Source: Niallia taxi | GTDB lineage: Bacteria > Bacillota > Bacilli > Bacillales > Cytobacillaceae | Direction: 5' to 3' | Assembly: GCF_032818155.1 (NCBI RefSeq) | Contig: NZ_CP102589.1 | Span: forward strand, 3,768,001-3,832,000 | Length of the DNA: 64,000 bases | Shown here: piece by piece, positions 15,393-23,700 of the stretch | How the letters are laid out: each line of letters begins with the position of its first letter | Numbering within the stretch: the first letter of the stretch is position 1 | Position numbers and translations under genes: made by a program | Notes under the pieces: model-generated | Told to the model about the DNA's origin: nothing | Databases searched by the model: none | What the model saw: only the letters and a program-made list of their open reading frames with translations

Positions 15393-16185
15393 TTCCACTC
15401 ACACTGCCTTCCATTTCCTCAAGGAATTTCTTCCTTTCAGATATCGGCAAATAGGATGCTAGTTTTTGTTCAATAACACGTGGTGCTTCTCCTTCTAAAA
15501 TAGACAGGATTCCTTCAATCATCAAGTATTTTTGTTTTGCTTCGATTTTTGACTTTCTTTTCAGCTTGTTAGCAAATGGATGCCATAATACGTAACCTGT
15601 AAAAATACCAAGCATTGTCGCAACGAATGCTGCTGATATAGCATGACCAAGACCTTCTGAATCGTCCATATAACCTAATGCGGCAATAAGCCCGATAACA
15701 GCTCCAAGTACTCCAAGTGTCGGAGCATAAGTTCCTGCTTGAGTAAAGATTAATGCAGAAGCTTGATGGCGATCTTCCATTGCTTCAATTTCTTCTGATA
15801 GAACATCACGAATATATTCAGCGCTTTGACCATCTACTGACATGGACAAGCCATTTTTCAAAAACGGATCTTCCACTTCATCTGTTTTTGATTCTAATGC
15901 CAACAAACCTTCTTTACGAGCTAATTGAGCCCATTCAGAAAACATGCGGATAAGCTCCTTCGTGTCTGGAACCTTTTGTTCTTTAAAGATAACTCCAAAT
16001 AATTTAGGAACTTTTTTAATTTCACTTGTAGGGAAGGCAATAACTACTGCTGCTATAGTCCCTAAAATGATAATCAGAAGGGCAGCTGGGTTTGCAAGAA
16101 CAGAAGGGCTTACCCCTTTAAAAACCATTCCGACCCCTACTGCAATAATTGCTAATATAATACCAATTAATGATGTTTTATCCAT
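15385..16185 (-). CDS. motA: Flagellar motor stator protein MotA
   Basis: The 266-residue protein has four membrane segments and a large cytoplasmic loop (about residues 60-150) and closely follows B. subtilis MotA from MDKTSLIGIILA to the cytoplasmic tail. MotA surrounds MotB and couples proton flow to torque on FliG. The start at ATG 16185 sits behind ATAGGTGG; the longer GTG frame lies within that ribosome site. motA and motB overlap by eight bases, so they are translationally coupled. A sigma-D-like promoter lies at 16275-16301, as expected for a late motility operon. Confidence 0.94.
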   Translation of the reverse strand: MDKTSLIGIILAIIAVGVGMVFKGVSPSVLANPAALLIIILGTIAAVVIAFPTSEIKKVPKLFGVIFKEQKVPDTKELIRMFSEWAQLARKEGLLALESKTDEVEDPFLKNGLSMSVDGQSAEYIRDVLSEEIEAMEDRHQASALIFTQAGTYAPTLGVLGAVIGLIAALGYMDDSEGLGHAISAAFVATMLGIFTGYVLWHPFANKLKRKSKIEAKQKYLMIEGILSILEGEAPRVIEQKLASYLPISERKKFLEEMEGSVSGNE

Positions 16186-16274
16186 AAAAACCACCTATCA
16201 TACAGTTTATTCTTTTATCTTTTATTGCTATTACTTTTTTGTTTTATTACAGTTTAATGACTTTCTCTTCCTTT

Positions 16275-16301
16275 TCTTCGACATTTCTCAGCAAGTTTTT
16301 A
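16275..16301 (-). promoter_or_regulatory. Candidate sigma-D promoter of motAB
   Basis: TAAA (16301-16298), 15 bases, then GTCGAAGA (16282-16275) on the minus strand fits the sigma-D pattern TAAA-N15-GCCGATAT in spacing and in the CGA core, with mismatches elsewhere. The remainder of 16302-16500 shows nothing further. Confidence 0.45.
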
Positions 16302-16501
16302 GGAAAAAATTGATTTTTATTTATATGAAATTTGTGAACGTTTTTTGAACATGAATAAATTTGCTAAAAAAAAGCAAAATATAACCCTTTTAACCATGAA
16401 TATTTAATAATTTCTGCTAGCTGCTAAACAATGGATCTTGGGATTTTAAATAAAGTATAGGTATACAATTAGTTCATTCCATTGCGCTGCGGTCACTCGC
16501 C

Positions 16502-16517
16502 TTCCCTTAGCAGTCGA
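16502..16517. repeat. 16-base conserved block next to terminator copy A
   Basis: TTCCCTTAGCAGTCGA here and TTCCCTTAGTAGTCGA at 61389-61404 differ at one base. Both lie beside members of the same terminator family, suggesting the remains of a dispersed element. Confidence 0.5.
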
Positions 16518-16525
16518 ATATAAAA

Positions 16526-16566
16526 AAACTGAGCTATTAATCGAAAATCGATAAATAGTTCAGTTT
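16526..16566 (-). terminator. Terminator, copy A of a repeated terminator family
   Basis: A 13-bp stem with one G-T pair (16526-16538 with 16554-16566), plus an inner ATCG/CGAT pair, is followed on the minus strand by seven T. It ends the DUF1992 gene transcript. Confidence 0.85.
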
Positions 16567-16624
16567 CACAACAGCTTTCTAACTATGAATAAACTTGAGT
16601 AAGTATTGTTACTAAATAACCAGG

Positions 16625-17002
16625 CTATTTGCTCAGCTTATCCTCTACTTTTTGCTGGTAGCCTCCAATTAGTTTTGAATGGCTGGTCCCTGTTCTTTTT
16701 TTCATTATTTGATGGAATTGAATTAGCTTTTGATTGTATTTGGTTTGTAATTTTGCAGTTTCAGCTTTATCCGTGCACGCCTTGATAAGATCCTCGATTG
16801 TAAGCAATTCTTGCTTTAGTTCATTTTCTTCGATTGAATATCCGCTGTTTTTCAAAATTCGGTAAGCCATGCGCAATTCCTGTGGTACAGCTGCCAAACT
16901 GTCTTTAGGCAAGGGCTTTCCGAATCCAGGAAGATTATTAAATTCTCCTTCTTGATAGGCTCTTTTTATCTTATCTTCCGAAACGATTGAAGAGAAATCC
17001 AT
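16625..17002 (-). CDS. DUF1992 (DnaJ-C28-like conserved domain) protein
   Basis: This 125-residue soluble protein carries the DUF1992 signature near its start (DKIKRAYQEGEFNNLPGFGKPL), a domain named after the human DnaJ homologue C28 but without any J domain. E. coli YhdN is a relative. The remainder is helical and basic. No function is established. The ATG follows GGAAAGGATG. It is monocistronic, ending at terminator copy A. Confidence 0.8.
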   Translation of the reverse strand: MDFSSIVSEDKIKRAYQEGEFNNLPGFGKPLPKDSLAAVPQELRMAYRILKNSGYSIEENELKQELLTIEDLIKACTDKAETAKLQTKYNQKLIQFHQIMKKRTGTSHSKLIGGYQQKVEDKLSK

Positions 17003-17153
17003 CTATGCACATCCTTTCCTTTTTTATTAGTATAGCCTAGCAAAGGAGGAAATTCCTCGTTTATACCCGTATTTCCGATTAAAAATATGCCGTTTAGAAG
17101 AATAGAAATCTTTCTTTATCAGGACACTATTACAGTAAGAAAGGGGTGTAATA

Positions 17154-17309
17154 ATGGCTAGAGGAAAACATTTCGAACATAAGAAAAAGCATCACCCAGG
17201 TCCACTCCCAGAAGGTGTAAGAAAACATACACATGCAGAAGATGCACCTGAAGATGAAGAATTTATCGTGACACAAGAAGCTTTTAAAAATCGCATAGAA
17301 GAAGAATGA
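17154..17309 (+). CDS. Putative 51-residue charged small protein
   Basis: The frame starts with ATG six bases after AAAGGGGTG and encodes 51 residues: a His/Lys-rich front (ARGKHFEHKKKHHPGPLPEG) and an acidic back ending NRIEEE. There is no membrane segment or Cys. The ribosome site and plausible codon use support it. A hairpin at 17316-17343 follows. I do not recognise the family; small hydrophilic proteins of this kind in Bacillus are often sporulation-specific, but no sigma-G or sigma-K promoter is convincing here. Confidence 0.6.
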   Translation: MARGKHFEHKKKHHPGPLPEGVRKHTHAEDAPEDEEFIVTQEAFKNRIEEE

Positions 17310-17315
17310 CTGCAT

Positions 17316-17343
17316 GGAAAGACGGCTTACATGCCGGCTTTCC
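17316..17343 (+). terminator. Possible weak terminator hairpin
   Basis: GGAAAGACGGC (17316-17326) pairs with GCCGGCTTTCC (17333-17343) with one mismatch. It directly follows the 51-residue gene but lacks a T tail. Confidence 0.4.
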
Positions 17344-17465
17344 TCTCCATAACTATCCTCCGTTTATCCATTCCCGAACAACAAATGGTATAATATTGTT
17401 GATAAGACCTGAAGGCTGCAGGCGACTTGCCTGTTAAGATAAAACAGGTGCTGGAAGGAGTAATT

Positions 17466-19556
17466 ATGAAATCACTTGTACTTTGTGAAAAACCGAGCGT
17501 GGCAAGAGAAATTGCCAGAGTCCTCGGATGCAATAAAACATCCAAAAGCTATATAGAATCAGACAAATATATTGTGACATGGGCATTAGGTCATCTTATT
17601 GAATTGAAGATGCCTGAGCATTATGATCCTAAATATAAAAATTGGAATTTAGACGACTTACCAATCATTCCTGAAAAGATGGATCTTAAAGTCATGAAGC
17701 AAACAAGCCACCAGTATAAAGCAATTGAACAGCTTGCTAAAAGAAAAGATGTTCATGAATGCATCATCGCAACAGATGCTGGGCGTGAAGGTGAGCTAGT
17801 TGCAAGATGGATATTGGATAAAATACGTTTCCAAAAGCCAATGAAGCGACTGTGGATTTCTTCACAGACAGACAAGGCGATTCTCGATGGGTTCCGTAAA
17901 TTAAAATCGAGCAAAGAGTTTGACCCATTATATGCATCAGCAGTTTGCCGGGCCCAAGCAGATTGGCTAATTGGGTTAAATGTCACACGTGCATTAACGA
18001 CTAAGTTTAATGACCCCCTTTCTGCCGGAAGAGTACAGACACCTACTTTATCCCTTGTAATTGAAAGAGAAAAACAAATTCAATCCTTTGTACCGAAAGA
18101 ATACTGGACAATCAGTGCCAAAATCGGTGAATCAACTGCATATTTTGAAAAAAATGGAGAAAAACGCATTTTTTCTAAGGAACAAGTCGAAGCAATTATT
18201 AACAGCACGAAAAATGAGCGTGCGAAGGTCACTTCTATGACACGGAAGGAAAAAACAGAGCATCACCCTCTTCCATATGATTTGACAGAGCTTCAGCGTG
18301 ATGCAAACAAAATTTTCGGCTTTTCTGCAAAAAAGACATTAAATGTTATGCAAAAGCTGTATGAACAGCATAAATTGGTGACATATCCAAGAACAGACTC
18401 CCGCTACTTGACGACAGATATGAAGGATACAATGTTCGATAGGCTTCAAAGCGTGTCTGTAGCTTACAAGGAAGAAGCACAAAAGCTGCTTGTCAAAAAA
18501 GGCAAAATGGAAGCAGCAAATATATTTAATAATGACAAGGTTTCGGATCACCATGCTATCATTCCAACAGAACAGCCTGTGTTCCTTCACAAGCTTGATA
18601 ATGATGAAAAGAAAATATACGATTTAATTGTTAAGAGATTTCTTGCACTCTTTTATCCAAAGCATAAATATGAAGTGATTGCGACAACATTAACAATTGG
18701 CGGGCACAGCTTTGTTATTCACGATACAAATGTAATAGAGCCTGGCTTTAAAGCTTTAACGGGCACAAAAGCTGTAAGCAACACACTTCTCAGCTCCTTA
18801 AAGCAAGGTCAGGAAGTCGGCGTCAGCTCTGTAAAGAGTGAGCAAAAATGGACAGAGCCGCCACTTCGTTATAGTGAGGCAGATATACTAGGTAAAATGG
18901 AGAAATTCGGCTTAGGTACACCTGCAACAAGAGCTGAAATTATCGAGCGCCTTGTTACAACAGAGGTTGTAGAAAGACAAAATGGACGCTTCCATTCGAC
19001 TCAAAAAGGAAAACAGCTTCTTGAACTGGTTAATGATGATTTGACTTCACCTGAGCTGACAGCAACATGGGAGCAAAAGCTTGAGGACATTGCTAAAGGT
19101 AAAGCTAATCCAGATAAATTTATGCAGGAAATTAAACAGCAGACAAAGCAGTTTATTCTTGAAATAAAAAACAGCGATAAGGCTTACAAAGTCCAGAATC
19201 TTACTGGTTCAAAATGTCCAGAATGCGGCTCTTTCCTGAAAGAAAAAAACACGAAAAACGGCAAGCTTCTCGTCTGCTCCAGCATGGACTGCAATTTCAG
19301 CAAACGGAAGGATCCTAAGCTTTCCAATAAACGCTGCCCGCAATGCCATAAAAAGATGGAAATCCATGACGGAAAAGCGGGTACCTACTTCCAATGCCGT
19401 AGCTGTAATGTTGTTGAAAAGGCAGCAGATCGCAAGAAAACAGTCAGCAAAAAAGAAGAACGTAAGCTTGTCCAGAAATACACGAAGGATGAAGGCTTCG
19501 GCAACAGTCTTGGTGATTTACTAAAAGCAGCTATGAATAAAGAGGACGATAAATAA
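17466..19556 (+). CDS. topB: DNA topoisomerase III
   Basis: The 696-residue type IA topoisomerase has the N-terminal Toprim fold (MKSLVLCEKPSVAREIA, then the DAGREGELVAR motif), the catalytic Tyr307 in TYPRTDSRYL, and two C-terminal Cys4 zinc-binding modules (CPECGSFLK and CPQCHKKM). It relaxes and decatenates DNA through a 5'-phosphotyrosine link. Length is slightly under B. subtilis TopB (about 727). I start it at 17466 behind GGAAGGAG rather than at the longer ATG 17427, which would add 13 residues before the conserved MKSLVLCEKPS. A strong terminator follows. Confidence 0.93.
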   Translation: MKSLVLCEKPSVAREIARVLGCNKTSKSYIESDKYIVTWALGHLIELKMPEHYDPKYKNWNLDDLPIIPEKMDLKVMKQTSHQYKAIEQLAKRKDVHECIIATDAGREGELVARWILDKIRFQKPMKRLWISSQTDKAILDGFRKLKSSKEFDPLYASAVCRAQADWLIGLNVTRALTTKFNDPLSAGRVQTPTLSLVIEREKQIQSFVPKEYWTISAKIGESTAYFEKNGEKRIFSKEQVEAIINSTKNERAKVTSMTRKEKTEHHPLPYDLTELQRDANKIFGFSAKKTLNVMQKLYEQHKLVTYPRTDSRYLTTDMKDTMFDRLQSVSVAYKEEAQKLLVKKGKMEAANIFNNDKVSDHHAIIPTEQPVFLHKLDNDEKKIYDLIVKRFLALFYPKHKYEVIATTLTIGGHSFVIHDTNVIEPGFKALTGTKAVSNTLLSSLKQGQEVGVSSVKSEQKWTEPPLRYSEADILGKMEKFGLGTPATRAEIIERLVTTEVVERQNGRFHSTQKGKQLLELVNDDLTSPELTATWEQKLEDIAKGKANPDKFMQEIKQQTKQFILEIKNSDKAYKVQNLTGSKCPECGSFLKEKNTKNGKLLVCSSMDCNFSKRKDPKLSNKRCPQCHKKMEIHDGKAGTYFQCRSCNVVEKAADRKKTVSKKEERKLVQKYTKDEGFGNSLGDLLKAAMNKEDDK

Positions 19557-19557
19557 T

Positions 19558-19585
19558 AAAAAGCAGACCTAATGGTCTGCTTTTT
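19558..19585. terminator. Terminator between topB and yfmO
   Basis: A 12-bp stem (19558-19569 with 19574-19585), with A and T runs at its base on both strands, serves the two convergent genes. Confidence 0.87.
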
Positions 19586-20776
19586 CTAATGTGAAATTCT
19601 GTCCACATGATGAAGATGTTTTCTGCCTGTTGCAACAGAGGCCATCGCCAGCAAGACAAAAATTGCTCCGACTATAAATGGCACATGAGGAGAATACACC
19701 TCTGCCAATTTATTTGCAAGCCACGGACCTACTGCACCGCCAAAGAAGCGGACAAAGCTATATGCTGCCGAAGCTGTTGCTCTCTCAACAGGAGCAACTT
19801 CCATAACTGCTGTCGTTATAAGTGTATTGTTTGTTCCTAAGAAAAGCCCTGCCACAATAACAGCAATAATAATTACTTCCTTGCTGTCCGTCCAGATGCC
19901 CATTGCGAGCAGCGTTAAAGCAAATAAAATCAGCATGGCAGTCATTGACTTAATCGTACCAAATCTTTCCTGCAGTCTTGGTGCAATGAAAACAGAAGTA
20001 ACAGCTAGACATAAGCCCCAGCCTAAGAAGACATAACCTAAACCATGTTCATCCAACTCCATTACAAAAGGAGAATATGCCATCAATGTGAAAAATCCTA
20101 TATTGTATAAAAAGGCCGTTAATCCTAAACGGAATAATCCAGGATATTTAAGTGCCTTAATTGGGTCTAAAACAGAGCTTTTCACCTTTGGCTTTTCTAA
20201 TTTAGGCATTTTCAGCAATAATGCTAAAAAGGCAATAATCATTAAAACACTTACACCGAAAAATGGTCCTCTCCACGAAATGGAGCCAAGCTCCCCACCA
20301 AGAAGTGGACCTACGGAAATACCTAAGCCAATTGCAGCCTCATAAAGAATAATGGCTTTTGCCGTTCCACCTGTTGATAAACCAACAATTGCAGATAGGG
20401 CAGTAGCAATAAATAATGCATTTCCTAAGCCCCAACCGCCGCGGAAGCCGACAATCTGCCAGATACCATCAGAAGTTCCGGCTAAGCCTGCAAATACGAT
20501 TGTAAATAAAATACCTGTCAGCAGTGTCCATTTTATCCCAATCCTGCTTGATACAACTCCAGTAATTAACATCGCAATCCCTGTGATTAAGTTATAGCTT
20601 GAAAACAATAAAGACACCTGGCTTGGTGTCGCATCCAATTGCACAGCAATTGCAGGCAAAATCGGATCAACAAGTCCTAGTCCCATAAAGGAAATAATCG
20701 TTGCAAAAAAGATTACCCAAATGACTAGCGGCTGTTTATTTGGTGATTCCAATGAAGTAACAGTCTCCCTGCTCAT
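19586..20776 (-). CDS. yfmO: MFS multidrug efflux transporter (YfmO-like)
   Basis: The 396-residue, twelve-segment MFS protein has the drug-exporter features GLGLVDPILPAI in segment 1 and GPLLGGELGSISWRGPF (motif C region) in segment 5. Length and the divergent MerR gene match the B. subtilis yfmO/yfmP pair, where YfmP controls YfmO and copper/drug resistance phenotypes are linked to it. The ATG at 20776 (MSRETVTS) is correctly spaced from AGAAGGATG; the upstream in-frame ATG touches it. Promoter with overlapping dyad at 20827-20861. Substrate unknown. Confidence 0.82.
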   Translation of the reverse strand: MSRETVTSLESPNKQPLVIWVIFFATIISFMGLGLVDPILPAIAVQLDATPSQVSLLFSSYNLITGIAMLITGVVSSRIGIKWTLLTGILFTIVFAGLAGTSDGIWQIVGFRGGWGLGNALFIATALSAIVGLSTGGTAKAIILYEAAIGLGISVGPLLGGELGSISWRGPFFGVSVLMIIAFLALLLKMPKLEKPKVKSSVLDPIKALKYPGLFRLGLTAFLYNIGFFTLMAYSPFVMELDEHGLGYVFLGWGLCLAVTSVFIAPRLQERFGTIKSMTAMLILFALTLLAMGIWTDSKEVIIIAVIVAGLFLGTNNTLITTAVMEVAPVERATASAAYSFVRFFGGAVGPWLANKLAEVYSPHVPFIVGAIFVLLAMASVATGRKHLHHVDRISH

Positions 20777-20826
20777 TAATATCATCCTTCTTTTTATTAA
20801 TTAATCGATTTAATAATCCATGTAAA

Positions 20827-20861
20827 AGTATAGACCTTATTAACGTTTACGTCAACGTCAA
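20827..20861 (-). promoter_or_regulatory. yfmO promoter with MerR-type dyad
   Basis: TTGACG (20855-20850), 17 bases, TATACT (20832-20827) form a promoter reading into yfmO. A dyad TTAACGTT/AACGTCAA (20840-20847 and 20854-20861, 7 of 8 matches) covers the -35 and part of the spacer, a likely YfmP-type operator. Confidence 0.55.
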
Positions 20862-20972
20862 TGTTTGCCATTGTATCACTTGCTCTTTTCTTTTCATTAT
20901 GCCAAAGTTATTAATAAATATGACGTATTACATGCTGCCTTTATTGGAGCAACGTAAAAAGGAGCAACAATT

Positions 20973-21410
20973 ATGGAATGGCTGAAAATTGATGACGTGG
21001 CAAAAAGGAGCGGATTGACTAAACGGACAATTCGTTATTATGAGCAAATAGGACTTATCCCTTCCCCAGAAAGAAGTGACGGGGGTTATCGTTTATATAC
21101 AGAAGAACATGTGACACTATTACAGAAAATCACCAACGCAAAGGATGTACTTGGCTTCTCCCTTCAAGAACTGCAGGAGTTCATTGCCTTAAGTGATGCA
21201 TTGGAGCTGCAGAAAATAGATTATCGGCAAGTAAAAGGAACAAGCCTGCAAAGAGAAAAGCTGGAAAAAATACTAGAAACGACATTAGAGCAATTGAGGC
21301 TGATTGAGTTAAAGAAGCAAAATATCCTTAAAGTTGAGGAGGATATTGTTTCCTTGAAGAATCGGGCGGAGGCTGCTTTAAAAAGATGGGCAGAAGAAGA
21401 CGCCAAATAA
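20973..21410 (+). CDS. yfmP: MerR family regulator (YfmP-like)
   Basis: The 145-residue regulator has the N-terminal MerR winged helix (DDVAKRSGLTKRTIRYYEQIGLI, residues 6-28, with the RRYYE-type turn) and a long coiled-coil dimerisation helix (about residues 80-135). No Cys pair for metal binding is present. It faces yfmO across a 196-base promoter region and probably controls it, as YfmP does in B. subtilis. The ATG follows AAAGGAG. Its stop codon lies inside the terminator shared with the next gene. Confidence 0.83.
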   Translation: MEWLKIDDVAKRSGLTKRTIRYYEQIGLIPSPERSDGGYRLYTEEHVTLLQKITNAKDVLGFSLQELQEFIALSDALELQKIDYRQVKGTSLQREKLEKILETTLEQLRLIELKKQNILKVEEDIVSLKNRAEAALKRWAEEDAK

Positions 21411-21448
21411 CAGAAAGCCAGCATTCCTCATGCTGGCTTTCTGTTATT
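21406..21448. terminator. Bidirectional terminator overlapping two stop codons
   Basis: A perfect 19-bp stem (21406-21424 with 21430-21448) includes the TAA of yfmP and the TAA of the converging HAD gene, an extremely compact convergent junction. Confidence 0.85.
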
Positions 21449-22112
21449 TCCTTTTTGCAAACTGTCTAAGTAATTCCTCAACAGTTAAAAAATCTGTACT
21501 TGGTACATTCCACTCCGCCTGCTTCAATATAGCGGAATTTCCGATGCTGACGGAAAACATCGGTGTTTTCATTATTCCTTTAAGCCCTGCCTCTCCATCT
21601 TCCACAGCTGCACAGCTATCATATGAAATGCCAAGGCAGTCTGCTGCTGTTAGGAATATTTCCGGATCTGGCTTTCCTTTTGTCAGCTTATGGGGATCAA
21701 CAATGCACTCAAACCAGTCCTTTATACCGAATTTCTCCAACAGAAATGGAGCATTAGAGCTTGAAGAAGCAATCCCCATCTTAATGCCGGACTTTTTAAG
21801 ATTGAACAGGAATTCATACATGCCTGGAAGCATGTCTCCTTTTGTGAATTCAGCAATAAGCTCCCTATAGTACTCCCCTTTTTTATTTCCTAGCAGCAGT
21901 TTCTCCTCCTCTGTAACATCCCTGCTGCATCTGTTTGAAAGCTCGTCCATTAATACCTTCCGAGGTATCCCTTGAAAGCGCAGGTTGTCTTCCGTTGTAA
22001 ATGGAACCCCAAGCTCATCAGCAATTCTTTTTGTTGCTTCATAATAATGCTGGACAGTATCGGCTATTACACCATCAAAATCAAAAATAACAGCTTTTAA
22101 AGTTCGTTTCAT
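21444..22112 (-). CDS. HAD hydrolase, beta-phosphoglucomutase-like
   Basis: The 222-residue HAD protein has motif I DFDGVIADT (nucleophile and acid Asp), motif II Ser in GIASSSSN, motif III Lys in KGKPDPEIF and motif IV VEDGEAG, with a helical cap domain at residues 15-85. The ASSSSN and KPDPEIF patterns are shared with beta-phosphoglucomutases (PgmB/YvdM), which interconvert beta-glucose-1- and 6-phosphate, but related phosphatases look similar. The start at 22112 follows CGGAGG. No sugar phosphorylase gene is nearby; the treR gene is 11 kb away. Substrate uncertain. Confidence 0.75.
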   Translation of the reverse strand: MKRTLKAVIFDFDGVIADTVQHYYEATKRIADELGVPFTTEDNLRFQGIPRKVLMDELSNRCSRDVTEEEKLLLGNKKGEYYRELIAEFTKGDMLPGMYEFLFNLKKSGIKMGIASSSSNAPFLLEKFGIKDWFECIVDPHKLTKGKPDPEIFLTAADCLGISYDSCAAVEDGEAGLKGIMKTPMFSVSIGNSAILKQAEWNVPSTDFLTVEELLRQFAKRK

Positions 22113-22423
22113 GATTTCCTCCGTCACGTAATAATCTATATATTATAGCAAAAACTTAGAGGTGATGCCGTCTCTCGCGAAAATCAGAACTAAGCTGCTG
22201 CAGTTATTATCTGAACATAACTTTATTGCAAATAAATCTTCTACTATTATGACAAATCAGTTTATTTATGAGCGTAAACAAGCTACAATGAATAAAAGGA
22301 TTTGCCACATCAGACATTATATTGATAAAGCAGAACGACTCTTGCATGCAAATTGCCGGATATCGTATCTGCTCTTAAAAGGCAATCGTTACATATCATG
22401 CTCTTTAGCAAAGGAGAATAACA
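22113..22423. other. Intergenic region before ampS
   Basis: About 310 bases separate the divergent HAD and ampS genes. Both promoters should lie here, but I find no well-spaced pair. A 107-codon plus-strand frame overlapping it lacks a ribosome site and is probably chance. Confidence 0.4.
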
Positions 22424-23656
22424 ATGAGTACATTTCAGCAAAACTTAGAAAAATACGCAGAACTTGCAGTGAAGGTCGGAGTTAATATCCAGCCGGAACA
22501 AACGCTTGTAGTTAATACAACAATCGATGCAGCAGAGTTTGTCCGCCTAGTCGTTCGTAAAGCATATGAAGCAGGTGCAAAAAATGTTGTTGTTAATTGG
22601 ACAGACGATACTGTTACAAGAACAAAATACGAGCTTGCACCTGCTGAGGCATTTTTGGAATATCCGGAATGGAGAGCAAAAGAAACAGAAGAGCTTGCTA
22701 AAGCTGGTGCTGCATTCATGTCCGTCCTATCGTCAAGTCCTGATTTGCTTAAAGGCATTGCAACAGAAAAAATCGCTAACTTCCAAAAGGCTTCTGGAAA
22801 AGCATTGAGCGCCTTCCGTAAATATGTACAATCAGATAAGGTCAGCTGGACTGTTATCGGTGTCCCTTCTGTTGCATGGGCGAATACTGTATTTGCAAAT
22901 GAACCGGAAGAAAAACGCGTTGACCTTCTTTGGGACGCTATCTTCAAAGCATCCAGAGTGGATCAAGAGCAACCAATTGAGGCATGGAAGCAGCATGACA
23001 AAAATCTTCATGAAAAAGTTGATTACTTAAACAACAAAGCTTATAAAAAGCTACATTACAAAGCTCCTGGCACAGACTTGACAATTGAGCTGCCAGAAAA
23101 CCATCTATGGTGCGGGGCTGGAAGTATTAATGAAAAGGGCTTTGAATTTATGGCAAATATGCCAACAGAAGAAGTTTTCACAGTACCTCACAAAACAGGT
23201 GTTAACGGCACTGTTGCAAGCACAAAGCCATTAAGCTATGGAGGAAACATCATCGACAACTTCTCCGTTATATTTAAAGACGGTAGAATTGTTGATGTTA
23301 ACGCAGAGCAAGGCGAAGAGATTCTGCGTCAGCTTGTTGAAACAGATGAAGGCTCTCATTACTTAGGAGAAGTCGCACTTGTACCGCATCGCTCGCCTAT
23401 TTCTGAGTCCAATATTCTTTATTACAATACATTGTTTGACGAAAACGCATCGAATCATTTAGCGATTGGAAGCGCGTATGCTTTCTGCATTAAAGGTGGA
23501 AAAACAATGTCCAGCGAAGAATTGGCTGCTGCAGGCTTGAACGAAAGTATTACACATGTCGACTTCATGATTGGGTCTGATAAAATGGATATCGATGGCA
23601 TTACAGCAGACGGAAAAACAGAAGCTGTCTTCCGCAATGGAGACTGGGCTTTCTAA
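22424..23656 (+). CDS. ampS: M29 family aminopeptidase (AmpS)
   Basis: The 410-residue enzyme matches the M29 (AmpS/PepS/aminopeptidase T) family in length and throughout, including the metal-binding Glu/His regions LPENHLWCGAGSINEKG, NMPTEEVFTVPHKTGVNG, and EVALVPHRSPIS near residue 320. These enzymes remove N-terminal residues from peptides using two Co2+/Zn2+ ions. The ATG follows AAAGGAG. It is monocistronic with a strong terminator. Role: general intracellular peptide turnover. Confidence 0.92.
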   Translation: MSTFQQNLEKYAELAVKVGVNIQPEQTLVVNTTIDAAEFVRLVVRKAYEAGAKNVVVNWTDDTVTRTKYELAPAEAFLEYPEWRAKETEELAKAGAAFMSVLSSSPDLLKGIATEKIANFQKASGKALSAFRKYVQSDKVSWTVIGVPSVAWANTVFANEPEEKRVDLLWDAIFKASRVDQEQPIEAWKQHDKNLHEKVDYLNNKAYKKLHYKAPGTDLTIELPENHLWCGAGSINEKGFEFMANMPTEEVFTVPHKTGVNGTVASTKPLSYGGNIIDNFSVIFKDGRIVDVNAEQGEEILRQLVETDEGSHYLGEVALVPHRSPISESNILYYNTLFDENASNHLAIGSAYAFCIKGGKTMSSEELAAAGLNESITHVDFMIGSDKMDIDGITADGKTEAVFRNGDWAF

Positions 23657-23663
23657 TAACCAA

Positions 23664-23700
23664 AACAACCCTGGGAGATAAGTCTGCCAGGGTTGTTATT
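23664..23700 (+). terminator. Intrinsic terminator of ampS
   Basis: An 11-bp stem (23664-23674 with 23687-23697) follows the ampS stop. The converging gene ends at 23701, so the hairpin probably serves both. Confidence 0.85.

Noticed and set aside
22162..22485. 107-codon frame before and into ampS
   Set aside because: No ribosome site, unlike any protein family, overlaps the ampS start out of frame.
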